Assembly: GCA_945859605.1 (NCBI GenBank)
Contig: OX243828.1
Coordinates: forward strand, 25,249,729 to 25,313,728
Length of the DNA stretch: 64,000 nt
Source: Lumbricus rubellus
Taxonomy: Eukaryota > Annelida > Clitellata > Crassiclitellata > Lumbricidae
Reading direction: 5' to 3'
Shown piece by piece: positions 9,954-29,992 of this stretch. The translations under genes and the position numbers were made by a program. The notes below the pieces were generated by a model. That model ran no database searches and was not told the DNA's origin. It worked only from the letters and a program-made list of their open reading frames with translations. Each line of letters begins with the position of its first letter. Position 1 is the stretch's first letter.

Positions 9954-11164
9954 CACCGTGATTCAAAAAAACTAAGCCAAACTGTTTTTCATATATCTCT
10001 AATGCCTGATGACATATCACACTAAACTTTTCCAAATATTTAGAGAAGTGGACCGAGAATATGATTCCAAAATTTCAAGAAATAAAATTGAGCGGATAAA
10101 AAGATATGAATATTTAAACTTCGTATGCCGAAATTGCAGTTTACAAGCAATTATCTGTCATATTCAGTAAAAAGTAAGCTAAACTGTTTTTCTTATATCT
10201 CCAATGCCTGATAATTAATCACACTGAAATTTTCCAGATATTTAGAGAATTGAACCAAGAATAGGATTCCAAAAATATCATGTCATAAATTTGAACGGAT
10301 AGAAAGATATGAATATTTAAGCTTCATCTCCCGAAATATCAGTTTTCAGTAAGTCTGTTATGGTGTTCGTTGTGGTTTCGATGCTTGATAGTTGACAATT
10401 TTTCATCTTCAGGGATCCTGGAGTAAAATTAACGGAGTATATTATCGCAATGTCTTGCTGTCACAACATCTTCTACCTGTAAATCAGAAATCTAGCCACA
10501 GAAGGCTGTTTTTTTCAACAGAACAGCGCCAGCCCACGGAGCCAAGGAAACCATCGAAATGCTGACAAGAAAGACGCCCGACTTCGTTTCTCCCACATTA
10601 TGGCCTCCGAACAGCCCAGATTTCAATCCTGTCGTCTATAAAGTGTGGAACGTGATGCAAGACTGAGTCTACCAGACAACAATCCATGATATAAATGATC
10701 TGAAGCAACGCTTGTTGGAAGTGTGGGATGGTCTGGACTAGAGGATAATCGACGATGCATGCTGTTGCCTAATGGCGCAAGCGCATACAGGTTTGCGTGC
10801 AAGCAGGAGGAGGACATTTTGAGCATGTTATTTAAATAAATAATCAAACCATACTGTTGTGGTCATATTGTTAGTTCAATTCTCTACATATCTGGAAAAT
10901 TTTAGAATGATTAATCATCAGGCATTAGAGATAATAAGGAAACATCTTATTAAATCTGACAGATAATTGCTTGTAAACTGCAATTTCGGTTCACGAAGTT
11001 TAAATATTCATATCTTTTTATCCGCTAAACTTTATTTCATGAAATTTTGGAATCATATTCTTGGTCCAATTCTCTAAAGATTTGGAAAATTTTAGGGTGA
11101 TATGTTATCAGACATTAGAGATATATGAAAAACAGTTTGGCTTAGTTTTTTTTAAATCACGGTG
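9954..11164 (+). mobile_element. Tc1/mariner-like transposon with long inverted repeats, decayed
   Basis: Ends are CACCGTGATTCAAAAAAAC and the reverse complement GTTTTTTTTAAATCACGGTG, flanked by TA on both sides. The inverted repeats are about 200 bp, and a second diverged copy of the repeat follows each (10165-10345, 10860-10985). The interior at 10503-10800 still reads NRTAPAHGAKETIEML and WPPNSPDFNPVVYKVW, the last catalytic-aspartate motif of mariner transposases, but has in-frame stops. Most of the N-terminal half is missing. Confidence 0.85.
10503..10800 (+). pseudogene. Mariner-like transposase remnant
   Basis: Plus-strand frame with APAH, LWPPNSPDFNP and an LKQRLLEVW helix; interrupted by TGA and TAG. 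Only the C-terminal third is recognisable. Confidence 0.75.
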
Positions 11165-11177
11165 TATATATAATATT

Positions 11178-11294
11178 AAATGGGTTGATGACCATACGTT
11201 GCCTTCACTTCGTCACGTTGCTTCGTTGTCCATCCCTCTGGACTGCCCTTCCCGTTGGACCCATACGGTCATCGTTGTGGCCATCAACCCATTT
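11178..11294. mobile_element. Small foldback element (MITE-like)
   Basis: AAATGGGTTGATGACCA at the left and TGGCCATCAACCCATTT at the right form a 17-bp inverted repeat within AT-repeat DNA. Family unknown. Confidence 0.5.
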
Positions 11295-12425
11295 ATATAT
11301 ATACATGTATATATATATTAACATAAGAGGTCTACGGAGTGTCTAAATATACTTTCTGCTATGTAGAGTCGCATATATATATATATTATATATATATATG
11401 AAAATTATAGTCCCTAGGTCTACGTTAGACGGGTGGCCTATACGAGCTGCATAGGCATGCTAATATTCCTACCCTCGTGCTATGCCTCACTAACTACATA
11501 ATTATGTACACTATAGCTAGCTTTCTACGATACGTCTATGTCTGCTTTCTCGATGTACATCGAGCTACGCATGAATTAACAGGCCGCCTGCCTACCTATC
11601 CCATAGCAAAGTCCTGCTGTAAAATGCAATTCGTGACAATGGCTTAGGTACGTGTAGGTTACCTTTTCAATCGTGTATCATATATATATATATATATATA
11701 TATATACTGTACTATACTAGTGGACTCTAGACACGTTACTACGTGTCTTCTCGGTGGTAGAGCCTTTGACCTGGAATGGCCACCCCTTGAAGCTCAGCTC
11801 ACTTTCTAGAACTCCTTCTCAGGCATGTCTCTGCCAACTTCAGGCAGTTCCATTTGTCAGCCCAGGATTTGGGAGCGCCTCTGGGTAGCACCCTTGAAGA
11901 GGAGCCATACAATTTCATATAATGAATGAATGAATCGTGCTACTATAATACATACATACACACACATATATTTATATATAGCCTATTTGTAATTGTGTAG
12001 GTGTATGTGTGGTGCGCGCGCGTGTGCTAGTGTGTGTGTGGTAATTTCACAAGTAGCCTAACTTTGTTCATGACTGTTTTTACTTTAGAAATACATAATT
12101 TTGTTCAGAGCCACAATATCAATTCCAGTCTTTAATTGAACATTTATGAGTAAAGGATCTGCTTCAGGTTCATATGCTAGACTCCATAGAGGAAGTTTGA
12201 ATCCATAGTAGGCACTCCGCGTTACAAGCGAACATACGAAACAATCAGCCACTCATAGTCCAGATAAATAATACAATTAAGAGCGATAATTATGCATGTT
12301 TCATAAGAACTCTCAAAACTTAAACCAGACGACGCTCACCTTAGTAGCTGTTCCATCCCTCTAAGCCTACGGTAAATCGACCCGGACCATCATAGACTAG
12401 CCTACTCTTACGGACAACCCTTTTG
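11295..12425. other. Non-genic stretch with AT microsatellites
   Basis: Holds (AT)n tracts near 11375-11400 and 11681-11705, a SINE family 1 tail fragment at 11868-11935 followed by (AATG)n, and a GT tract near 11995-12045. No supported gene. Confidence 0.6.
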
Positions 12426-12515
12426 ACCCAATTCAGCGCTTGTGAATAAGCTGGTGCCCCGCGCTTGGCTTTCGAGTGGCGCTTTAGAAATTCGGAGATT
12501 ACGATTACGATTACG
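12425..12515 (-). repeat. Dispersed repeat family 2 (AAAGCGCCACTC)
   Basis: GTAATCGTAATCTCC...AAAGCGCCACTCxAAAG, read on the minus strand. Related copies at 25695-25800 and 34415-34520 (plus) and 62590-62685 (minus). Confidence 0.6.
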
Positions 12516-12591
12516 AACGTAAATTATTTCGAGTTTCCTGCAGTGATAAGCCATAATACATGTATAATACTATGGAATGAATAGAAGTTAC

Positions 12592-12770
12592 CGTTTGTGA
12601 CTTGATCAAGATGCAGCCGTTGACTGAAAACTCTGCGACATCATAGGACAATTTATCTGTTTGCGCAGACTTATAAGAGATGGTTAGAATCTCAAATGTT
12701 CCCTTCTGCACATGACTGTCACATGAGTGTGAGGTATCAACGCAGTTAAACAACGAATATTGTAAACCTT
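12592..12770 (-). other. Exon-like reading frame, unassigned
   Basis: Open minus-strand frame with LFNCVDTSHSCDSH and GTFEILTISYKSA, ending at a plausible donor (ACG|GTAACT). Composition looks coding and beta-rich, but no family is recognised and no partner exon is identified. It lies between the two receptor genes. Confidence 0.25.
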
Positions 12771-13620
12771 TCTCTCACTACATCATGGTCAATTCCATAA
12801 TTATGAAGTCCTTTGTGACAGCATCGTACAATCGCTAATTGCAGATGCAGCTACTCTCTCCTATGCCGTTGTAATTGACTTTTGTTGCATTGGCCTATTA
12901 TAGCTCTCTCTCCCATTTGGGTTAACGACCAACGCTAACATTAACCTGTTGGGTTACCGAATTCTAATAAGTCTTTCTCAACAGCGAATAGGCTACAGGT
13001 CGGACGCTAAAGAGGCATTAGTAGTGTTATTGAGGTTTAATGACATTTTGTGACTGCCTGAGTAGTTAAAGATGAACTTACCTTACACCAGCTGTACATA
13101 GGCCTAATAAGTACAGCAAGTTCTTATATTTTTAATAGAACCAGCTGAAAATATATAGAACAAAAGAAAAGAAGACAGGCACTTTTAAAAGAAAGAAACG
13201 ATTTTCTACGGTAAAAACCCAAGCGCTTTAAAAACAGAGGAACATTACAAATTTATCGGAATCGGATGTGGCAAGACTAGTGCAGATGGAGAGAGCGAAA
13301 GGAAAGACAACTGAATAAATGGTAAAATTGAATGTGAATGAATTCCAGCTTTCATTCAGGAATAGGCTACATGTATAAATTGTATGTGCTGTTTGTTATG
13401 AACAAAAAGAACCATGAACCAAGAACCAAATGACAATTAGTCACATACAGGTTTTGATCATGCGTCAGATACTCACGCGATATACACACAGGCTAATCGC
13501 AGTCAATTGATCATAATTAGGGTAATTATCAGAAACATAATATCGGTATATGGGCCTACACAATATGTTTCACGTATGTAACCTACATGTATGCATGCAT
13601 GCAAGTTTGTATATGAGCCT
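12771..13620. other. Non-genic stretch
   Basis: No convincing exon, repeat family or element seen; AT-rich spacer DNA. Confidence 0.5.
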
Positions 13621-13627
13621 TATGAGG

Positions 13628-14150
13628 TTCGGCTATCTTTTCTACAGTCTGTACTCAATGCTGCTGCTTATATAGGCTCATTGCCCGTCCGTCTTCCTAG
13701 ATTCTCCCACATTTCTACAATCATGGCTGAATAATTTCACTGGCTTCCACTCTCAGCTCGTATACAATTCAAAGTTCTTATTTTGGTCTTCAAGTCTCAA
13801 TTGGGTCTTGCTCCGAAGTATCTTTGTGATCTTAGACACCGCTCCATTTCTGCCACAAGTAATTTCTTAGCTGCATCCTCTTTGGCCCTCTGACCGGCTT
13901 GACCTCTTTGTTCCCAGCGTCAGGACCGCCATGGCTCAATCCAGATCATTTGCCTGCATTGGTCCCTCCCTATGGAATGGACTTCCCCATCCGTTCGCTC
14001 TGTCATCCTCTCTGGCATTCTTTCGTCATCTTTCTCTCGTCTAAAAATCTGCCTTTTCTCTCGGAGTTGCACGCACTTGGAGCGCTATATATGGGTTTAC
14101 TGAAAATCTGTTGCTGCGAGAAACGCTTTATAAGTGGTCAGATACAATAT
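13628..14150 (+). mobile_element. 3' part of a CR1/L2-like LINE reverse transcriptase
   Basis: Reads SVLNAAAYIG, FHWLPLSARIQFKV and LVFKSQLGLAPKYLCDL, the classic C-terminal segment of CR1/L2/Jockey-clade ORF2, with stops and frameshifts. Ends in the AACGCTTTATAAGTGG tail type. Confidence 0.8.
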
Positions 14151-14634
14151 TACATAAAATAAAATTAATGCTTGGAGTTATTGTTTGTGCTGACGGTGAA
14201 CATTATTTATAAAGGATTTACACATAGCTTACAATTTACACATAATAGGCTTATTTTAATGTAGGCTATGTATCATGGTGCATGCGAATAACATAAGCAA
14301 GCAAGTATTGGCACATTCTTTATTACTCCAAATGCAAACGCAAAATGAGACATACACGTTTAACCTATACACAACATGAAACATTGTTATATACATCGAA
14401 TTGACAATTAACAATAAAATATAATATAAATTAACATAGAAAATTGACTGACATGTATAAAATATTAGTTTAAACAAGTCATTTATATAGCCTACAGCAT
14501 TTTGATAACAAATTTATTTTTAGTCAACGAATCACAGCGTGGTATTTCTTGATTGCGCAACCGAGACTTAGAGGATTTTTTACCATACGTCACATACACA
14601 CATACGATCACCCATTCTAACATGCAGGAGTAGA

Positions 14635-14700
14635 TCATGGAGGACATTCCCGAGGTCGCCAATGCATTATATAAATTACATCTTAATGTACAATAACCCA
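14635..14700. repeat. Duplicated segment, copy 1
   Basis: CATGGAGGACATTCCCG and the following TATATAAATTACA-type bases recur at 16913-16975. Confidence 0.55.
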
Positions 14701-15027
14701 CATTGAAAATGCAATTAGTCGAAGATTTTGGTTCATGCATGTAAATGCAATATAACAGAATGCATTTGTTACATCGTGAAGTAGTGACGCGATACCTGCC
14801 TGTCCGCCAGAGTTTCTCTCTCAAACTAATCATGCACAGCAATAAATACTTTCGAGTCCCGTGTAGCCTAAGCCTACTACTAGTAGTTCCTAGTTTCAGG
14901 GCTTTCGCGAAAGAACAACACTTAACACTTCTCGTAGAACCTGCAATCATGGTCCAAATATCCAGCACTGCTGTGGTGATGACGGTGAAGATGTTTTTCT
15001 TGAGATTGCGTTATGTTTGGGAGTCTG

Positions 15028-23943
<8,916 letters not shown>

Positions 23944-23980
23944 CTAAGGAACTTTGGCTGCTAATGGAATAGCAGTAACT

Positions 23981-24245
23981 GCTACGAACAACTGCGTATG
24001 CTGTTGTAATATTAAGAACAACTATCGGTTGTTCCGAATTTTAGCAGTGATGGTCAACACTCAACAGAGACTTTAACGAAATCACGCCGCAGCTCTAAAG
24101 ACCGTTTAGTTAACGAGAATACAATGCACGTTAATATTATACTGCTATGAACAACTGCATATGCTGTTATTATAGGCTACTAAGAAGAACCGTCAGCTGT
24201 TCAGGATTATAACAGTTATGGTCAACAGAGACTTCAACGAATCAC
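23981..24245. repeat. Direct duplication upstream of receptor B
   Basis: 23981-24085 and 24144-24245 are diverged copies (AACAACTGC(G/A)TATGCTGTT, GATGGTCAACA/TATGGTCAACA). They lie 40-300 bp upstream of the receptor B start codon, so they could carry promoter elements. Confidence 0.7.
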
Positions 24246-25084
24246 ACAGATTGTTCTTTGAAGAACGAATGAATAATATAATGAGCATCTAAATGCGCAT
24301 TAGTGGCATAGACAAGTTGTTGCTTTCATGCACATAGGCCTATCCGGATACCGATTAAAATCCGTACGGTACGCGATTAGCCAGATTTTATACTAAATAC
24401 ATGTTTAGGTGTATGCAGTGCGCTTGCCCTCCAGTCCTTCGTGAACTCCGACCTATTCACGGATAGCCTACTGAACAACAGGGCAGTGAAGTGTTTATCA
24501 TTTATCGAGAAATTTGATCGTGGGTATCACCCTCCCCCCTAACTTATTCAATGAGGAGTCCGTGTATGTTATCGAAGCCAACGTTTCAAATCATGTCGTT
24601 TTAGTTATAGATATGCATGTTTGAGCACCTTCGGGATATTCCACTGTAGCTAAGTGCTATTTATCAGCTAGGCTATATGTTCATACGCATTTGCTGTACT
24701 AAACAAGCACACATGCACACACAAATATACATGCACACAAATACATGTACTGTGATGTACATAGCCTACAGACATGCTTACATGTGCAGTGTTGTGCACA
24801 CATGCATACAATTACACATACATGCACAGAACGTATAATTTATATAAAACTTATCAATTAAACCGGCGTGCAAAAAAGCACACATTTAATTAGTGTAATT
24901 AGGCCTATTATATAATTATGATTTGTGCTTGTAATTAATTTTTCGTCTCATATGACAGTAAGTCTATAGGCCTATATTTTTTTATCACATGATAACAGAC
25001 TAAGCTTAAGTCTCGCTCGGATGGCCTACATATCCGCACAATTGATATAGGTCTATAATACATACATGCATGCATGCGCATGTA
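24246..25084. other. Non-genic upstream flank of receptor B
   Basis: AT-rich, with CA/ACAT-rich and TAGGCCTA words; no exon or element recognised. Confidence 0.5.
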
Positions 25085-25302
25085 TTTTATTTATCCTATT
25101 TGCTATTTAGAGCCCTTCAAGGCCTACTCAGAGGCGCTCTCGACTACAGTGCAAACACTGCATCAAAGTTTTACGCCTAAGGGCATGAGCAATTACAAGC
25201 GAAGGACTTGCTCATGGTTCCTACCTGGCGGTTTGAGGTGGATTCGAGCCTAGAACCCTTCGGTTCCAAGGCACCGAACCCACCACTGCAACACCGCGCC
25301 CT
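25085..25302 (-). repeat. tRNA-derived SINE (family 1), full length
   Basis: Minus-strand copy ending at GGCGCGGTGTTGCAG; its box B is mutated to GGCTCGAATCC. Confidence 0.85.
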
Positions 25303-25694
25303 ATGTCCTATGCATGCATGTATATATGATTGCATTCAATATTCGAATGTATGCATGTGTTTATATGTATGTGTACATGTTTTTTCCTGTACGTATGTAT
25401 GGATGTATTGTGTACCCAACTATAGTATGTATATATATATATATATATATATAGGCTATATGTAAACATGAATATCTGGAGTGATTAATAATTCGGTTGT
25501 CAACAATGTTGTCGACGATGGAAGAAAACTGACCGAGACAATGACTAGTTTCTGTTGACTCAGGTTATCAAATAAATGTCTGCAATAACAAACTAATTGC
25601 TGACCCCAGACTTCCTCACAATTAAACGTCAATGGAAATTCGCCCACGAACGCTTAATAATTAATTATAATACCTATGTTCATGATACGAATCG

Positions 25695-25800
25695 TAGTAA
25701 TTGTAATCTCCAAATTTCTATAGCGCCAATCAGAAGCTATAAGCGCAGGACACCAGCTTGTTTACGAGCGCTGTGTCAGATCAGAAAGGTTGTCCTTAAG
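25695..25800 (+). repeat. Dispersed repeat family 2
   Basis: GTAATCTCCAAATTTCTATAGCGCCA...TTACGAGCGCTGTGTCAG; related to 12425, 34415 and 62590. Confidence 0.6.
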
Positions 25801-25928
25801 AATAGTCCGAAGGAGGTCGTAGTCCGGGTACCAAAGAGTCAGAGGTGGCAGAGTAGCTGTTAAGGTGGGTGGCGTTTAAATGTATGTCGAGAAGGTGGAA
25901 GAACGGGTGAGTCAGGGTAGGCCCAAAA

Positions 25929-25998
25929 GTGTGGCAGGACGGTCATGGAAGCGTCTAGGCGCTTATTTTAAAATCTCTATGCCGTCCTGCCAGCACAC
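25929..25998. repeat. Imperfect inverted repeat (hairpin)
   Basis: GTGTGGCAGGACGG pairs with CCGTCCTGCCAGCACAC across a loop of about 40 nt. Purpose unknown. Confidence 0.55.
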
Positions 25999-26104
25999 CT
26001 GAAAAGGTGAGAGGCGTCCAGGCACTTCTTTTTTTACACCTTAGGCACTGGGTAAGCGTACGTAAAGAGGTAAGTAGGCCTAGATAGAGGTGAATTTAAT
26101 GTAT

Positions 26105-26304
26105 CAGGGCATATTGTAAGGAATTTTTAAATTTAGAACTGCACAGACCTTTTCTGTCTCTTTTCAACCTCTATGGTAAATTATTCCCAATCATGATGAC
26201 AATGTACAATTTCAACTATCTTTAACAGCACACAGTGCTTTTACAGATGCACAAATTCACTTAGAACTGCCATTTGGTGTAGACTTGCACGCTAAAAAGC
26301 CCTG
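26105..26304 (+). mobile_element. MITE, CAGGGCT family, copy 2
   Basis: Starts CAGGGCATATTGTAAGGAA and ends GCTAAAAAGCCCTG. Confidence 0.7.
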
Positions 26305-26394
26305 GATGGCCTGGGATGCATAGCACGTCCTTGTATTATTTGTTTACAAGAAGTTCTGTCCATTAACAGCGCCACTTCGTAGATCTGTATGGGA

Positions 26395-26840
26395 AAATTT
26401 CCCAGTCTGTCAATAGTAAACAGTCCTGCGTTATAAACCTCCTTGACTTTTCAAAAGCATATGACACCGTGATCACGTGTCGATCGGGAAATAACACCAA
26501 GATGAAGAAGTGGGTCACGTGATTTTGATAAGGTCTATAGATTAAGTGAACGGAGTAGCCTTTTAAGCCAACGAGGCATAGGCGTACGAGGCGGGGGTCC
26601 AGGAGGGCAAATGCCCCCCCCCAACTTTCGGGCAAGTCTGGGTTTTCGGGCAAACACAGCCCCGAACGACTAAAAAAGGTCGTCAACTTTTGTCGGATAT
26701 ATTTTTCGGGCAGAAGTTCAATCTTTGTCCCCCACCCCCCACTGCTGAAATCTCTGGTACGCCTATGCAACGAGGGCTCCCACAGAGCTCGGTTAGAAAT
26801 ATTTACCGTATGTTGGAAAAGAACAGATTTTTGAGAATGT
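26395..26840 (+). pseudogene. LINE reverse transcriptase fragment split by a MITE
   Basis: Plus-strand frame NLLDFSKAYDTV is the palm motif A of non-LTR reverse transcriptases. The remnant is interrupted by stops and by the foldback element at 26576-26768. Confidence 0.65.
26576..26768. mobile_element. 193-bp foldback element, GCATAGGCGTAC ends
   Basis: Ends GCATAGGCGTAC and GTACGCCTATGC, flanked by AACGAG on both sides (26570-26575, 26769-26774), a clear target duplication. C/G-rich interior with no coding capacity. Confidence 0.8.
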
Positions 26841-27624
26841 AACAATCCATTCGTTAAGGATTTACAATTTTACACAATAAATTTAGACTCCCTGTTGCTT
26901 CCATCGTATGTCTGTACATGATTTTAGTAATTGACTTTTATCCGTCCATAGGCCAATTTTTCTATCAACTACAGTATAGCCTACTTAGAAGTTCGGATGA
27001 GTGTTTAAAGGAACCTCCTGAATTCTGCACATTTTCAGTTCCTCCACTGTCATTACTAACCACTCACCATCATCCTACTCAGGCTCCTCTATCCATCACA
27101 CCTCAGGCTTTTCCTTCGAAGTTGAAGTTACACAATCATGAAAGAGGCAAGCCCAAGCAATAAGCCGACAATGAATAAGCCTGAATGAAAAATTCCCTTT
27201 ATTTCACTTATGTAGACCGACTATTTTTTCATGCAGAAATTATTTCTTGCACATTAAGGTCGTTTCATTTGTCATATAATGAAGAAATAAGGTTCCAACG
27301 TATTTAACAATATGCTAAAGAAATCAGAAAGTGTCCTGAACAGGTCAAACATTAAAATCGTTTCATGTAGCATAATGAAGGAACAAGAAATGATTGAATT
27401 TATAAGCTTACACAATTTAGTTAAACATGGTGAGAAATTGTCCAGCGCTAAAAATCGAACCGCGGACCCAATAATTATTTTGTCGATAGGCCTATGAGTC
27501 GAAGTTTGAGAAAACAATCTTCGGCCAATCGTAGCACAAGAATCGATCGACTGCGGGGTAATTTCTTATGACCCAGAATTGGACCCCACTTGAACTGCGG
27601 GCTTGTTGTCCTGCATCAACATCC

Positions 27625-27643
27625 ATTCATTCAAGTATTTATA
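27625..27643 (-). repeat. SINE family 1 fragment, left half (split by transposon)
   Basis: CATTCAAGTATTTATA, continued at 28648 as TATAGCACATCTTCAAG. Confidence 0.65.
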
Positions 27644-28647
27644 CAGGGTGGCCCAAAAAAAGTGATAACACCGCGTAGCAAAGGGCCATTTAACATAATT
27701 GAATCAATATAACGTGTTGTAATTTATTGTCGTATGCCAAGTAGTAATTACGCTACTCATAAAACATGTTCAGTGTGTCCCCCTTGCTTCTCACCAACTT
27801 TTTGTAAGCGAGAAACACCAACTGATACCATGATACGGCTGCTGAAATGTGCACGTTCTCGTATTTATAAGTTTCCATTCTGGAACTTGCCTTTTCTTTG
27901 ATTCAACTGAATATATACGATCACTGTGAAAATTAACTGGCATGGCAACGGTGAATGTCTTTTCATCTGTAAGCCAGATGGTTCGTAAACTTCTGTCATC
28001 AGGAAACCGTTCAAGTAGCTGCTGACTGCGTTGCAAAAGTTTCAATTTGCAATTTTCGTTGAGCGTTTTCCCGATCACACGCTTGTACGTTTTCAGTTGT
28101 AAATCTTGCTTTACAATACGTTGCACCGACGACCGTTTATCTTTGAACTTCAGTTGGACTTTGTGACTGTGAGGATCATCTTCTTGACTGCATATCAGCT
28201 CACTCACCCGCTCAATGTTCTGTCGTGTTCTAGCAGACTTTGGCCGACCACTTCCGCGTTCTGTTGTACCGTCACTATCAATTTATTTAATAACCCGACT
28301 GACACTACCTATAGCCTACTATAATAGGCTGTGTTTTGAAACTAATTTTTCATTCGCCTTGCACCCCAATGTTTCTCAATTCGCAAATTTTTAATCAGAA
28401 TATGGTCTTCTGTTGTGATTTTTTGTCATTCTGGTTAAAATATCTTCAAAACACGCAGACGTTGACAATTGGTAAATAAACAATTAAAATGGCGACCGGA
28501 AGTTGTCGTAATAATGATGTTATGTGACTAAACAGGTAGGTAACTAAATGAGTGAACTATTTAAGCTATTATGGATACAGTCTAAACAGATTTGAACTTA
28601 TTATAGCACATTACACGACACGTTATCACTTTTTTTGGGCCACCCTG
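27644..28647 (-). mobile_element. Mariner-like transposon, CAGGGTGG ends, inserted in a SINE
   Basis: Ends CAGGGTGGCCCAAAAAAAG and CTTTTTTTGGGCCACCCTG, with TA duplicated on each side. Minus-strand frame 27791-28207 is transposase-like. Confidence 0.88.
27791..28207 (-). pseudogene. Mariner-like transposase fragment
   Basis: 138-residue frame with LLERFPDDRSLRTIWLTDEKTF; WLTDEKTF carries the first catalytic aspartate. The helix-turn-helix N-terminus and the later D/D motifs are missing, so it is non-autonomous. Confidence 0.75.
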
Positions 28648-28715
28648 TATATAGCACATCTTCAAGAAAACTACTCCGAGGTGTTCACGACTCCACCACA
28701 GCTAAAAAAGAAAAG
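28648..28715 (-). repeat. SINE family 1 fragment, right half
   Basis: TATAGCACATCTTCAAG..CTACTCCGAGGTGTTCACGACTCC. Confidence 0.65.
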
Positions 28716-28742
28716 TTTTAGAGTGCTCAAAATGTGTCAGAG

Positions 28743-28920
28743 CAGGGATGTTTTTAATGAATTTTTAGAACTGCACAACTCCTTCTTTTCCTTCCCATCC
28801 TCCATGGTCAATTACTTCCGATCGGAGGACAATGACCAATTTTTGCTAGTTTTAACTGTACAAAAGTAGCCTACTGCTGCAACTGCACGATTTGTGTTTA
28901 CTTGCGCTATAAAATTCCTG
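28743..28920 (+). mobile_element. MITE, CAGGGCT family, copy 3
   Basis: Begins CAGGGATGTTTTTAATGAA, with the TTAGAACTGCACAACTCC block; the right end is degenerate (AAAATTCCTG). Confidence 0.65.
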
Positions 28921-29539
28921 GATCAGCCAAAAATTACGCCTTACAAATCGTCAGATTGCAATAATTATTAGAAATATAAATATTGTGACGTAGTAATATT
29001 ATTTGAAGAGTGACGTAGCCTACGCATTTCATTACGTCATCTTGAAATGGATTAACGGTGCATTTCTCAAGTTGCCATGGAGCGCTTAAGAGTTGAGCGA
29101 ATTTTTCAAGGATTTAAAATTAATTTAAGATAATAATCGATAACAATTTAAGCTAGCAATTTCTTTTTAATGTCTGACTTTTCGATCGTTTTTATGTGGA
29201 TTACGATCAAAGACTGCGAACAAAACGATACGTGGCAAAGAAGATCTTTGTTAAAAGGTAGGCCTATAGATCAAATTTCTTCTTCTTCATCAAAGTTTTT
29301 GAAATTTTTCGATCGAAGATCGCTGTGCAAGATAATTGAAATTCACTGAAATATAAGCCAAGGTGTTTTTGACTCTCAATTTACATATAATAATTGTTCG
29401 TGAGAAATAATTATAATCAGAAGCTATTCTAAGTAAGAAATTATCTCGCCCTAGAGTCCAACGTTCAACGTTGACCCTACGAGTGTGCCCACCAGCTTCG
29501 TAGTCGGCCAAGTAGTTTCGGTTTAACAACACTTTATGA

Positions 29540-29905
29540 CAGTGGTTCCCAACCTTTTTTGACCTAAGGGCCACTTTTTCTAAGTTGGAGGGCACGAGGG
29601 CCACTTTTTCTTAGTTGAAGGACATCAGAGAGCCAAAGGCCAAAATTTAGTTAACTAAAAGTATATAAAATTGTTATTATTGATTAAAAATAATATGTTT
29701 GATGTTATTTATAGATTTCAAAACAAAACAATTTATAATAGAAAATAATTACGTGTTCTATCCTGTTAAAATAAGCTTAGTCATTTTTATCATATATTTT
29801 TGTTAATTCTTTGAGAGACGAGAGCCATTTTTGAGGCTTGGCGGGCCATTTTTTGAGGCCTGGCGGGCCACCTTTGGCCCGCGGGCCACGGGTTGGGAAC
29901 CGCTG
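29540..29905. mobile_element. hAT-type MITE with perfect 8-bp target duplication
   Basis: Ends CAGTGGTTCCCAACC and GGTTGGGAACCGCTG, flanked on both sides by CTTTATGA (29532-29539 and 29906-29913). No coding capacity. Confidence 0.9.
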
Positions 29906-29949
29906 CTTTATGATATGAAAGATCATTAACGTTTCCCTCCTCCTTTATC

Positions 29950-29992
29950 CAGGCTTCGGACTGGCACTGCCAAAAAAGCACAAGCATTGGCT
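29950..29992. repeat. Short dispersed motif (GGACTGGCACTGCCAAA)
   Basis: Shared with 33185-33225 and 45340-45382. Confidence 0.5.

Noticed and set aside
26363..26845. 160-codon minus-strand frame
   Set aside because: Antisense of a LINE fragment plus a nested foldback element.
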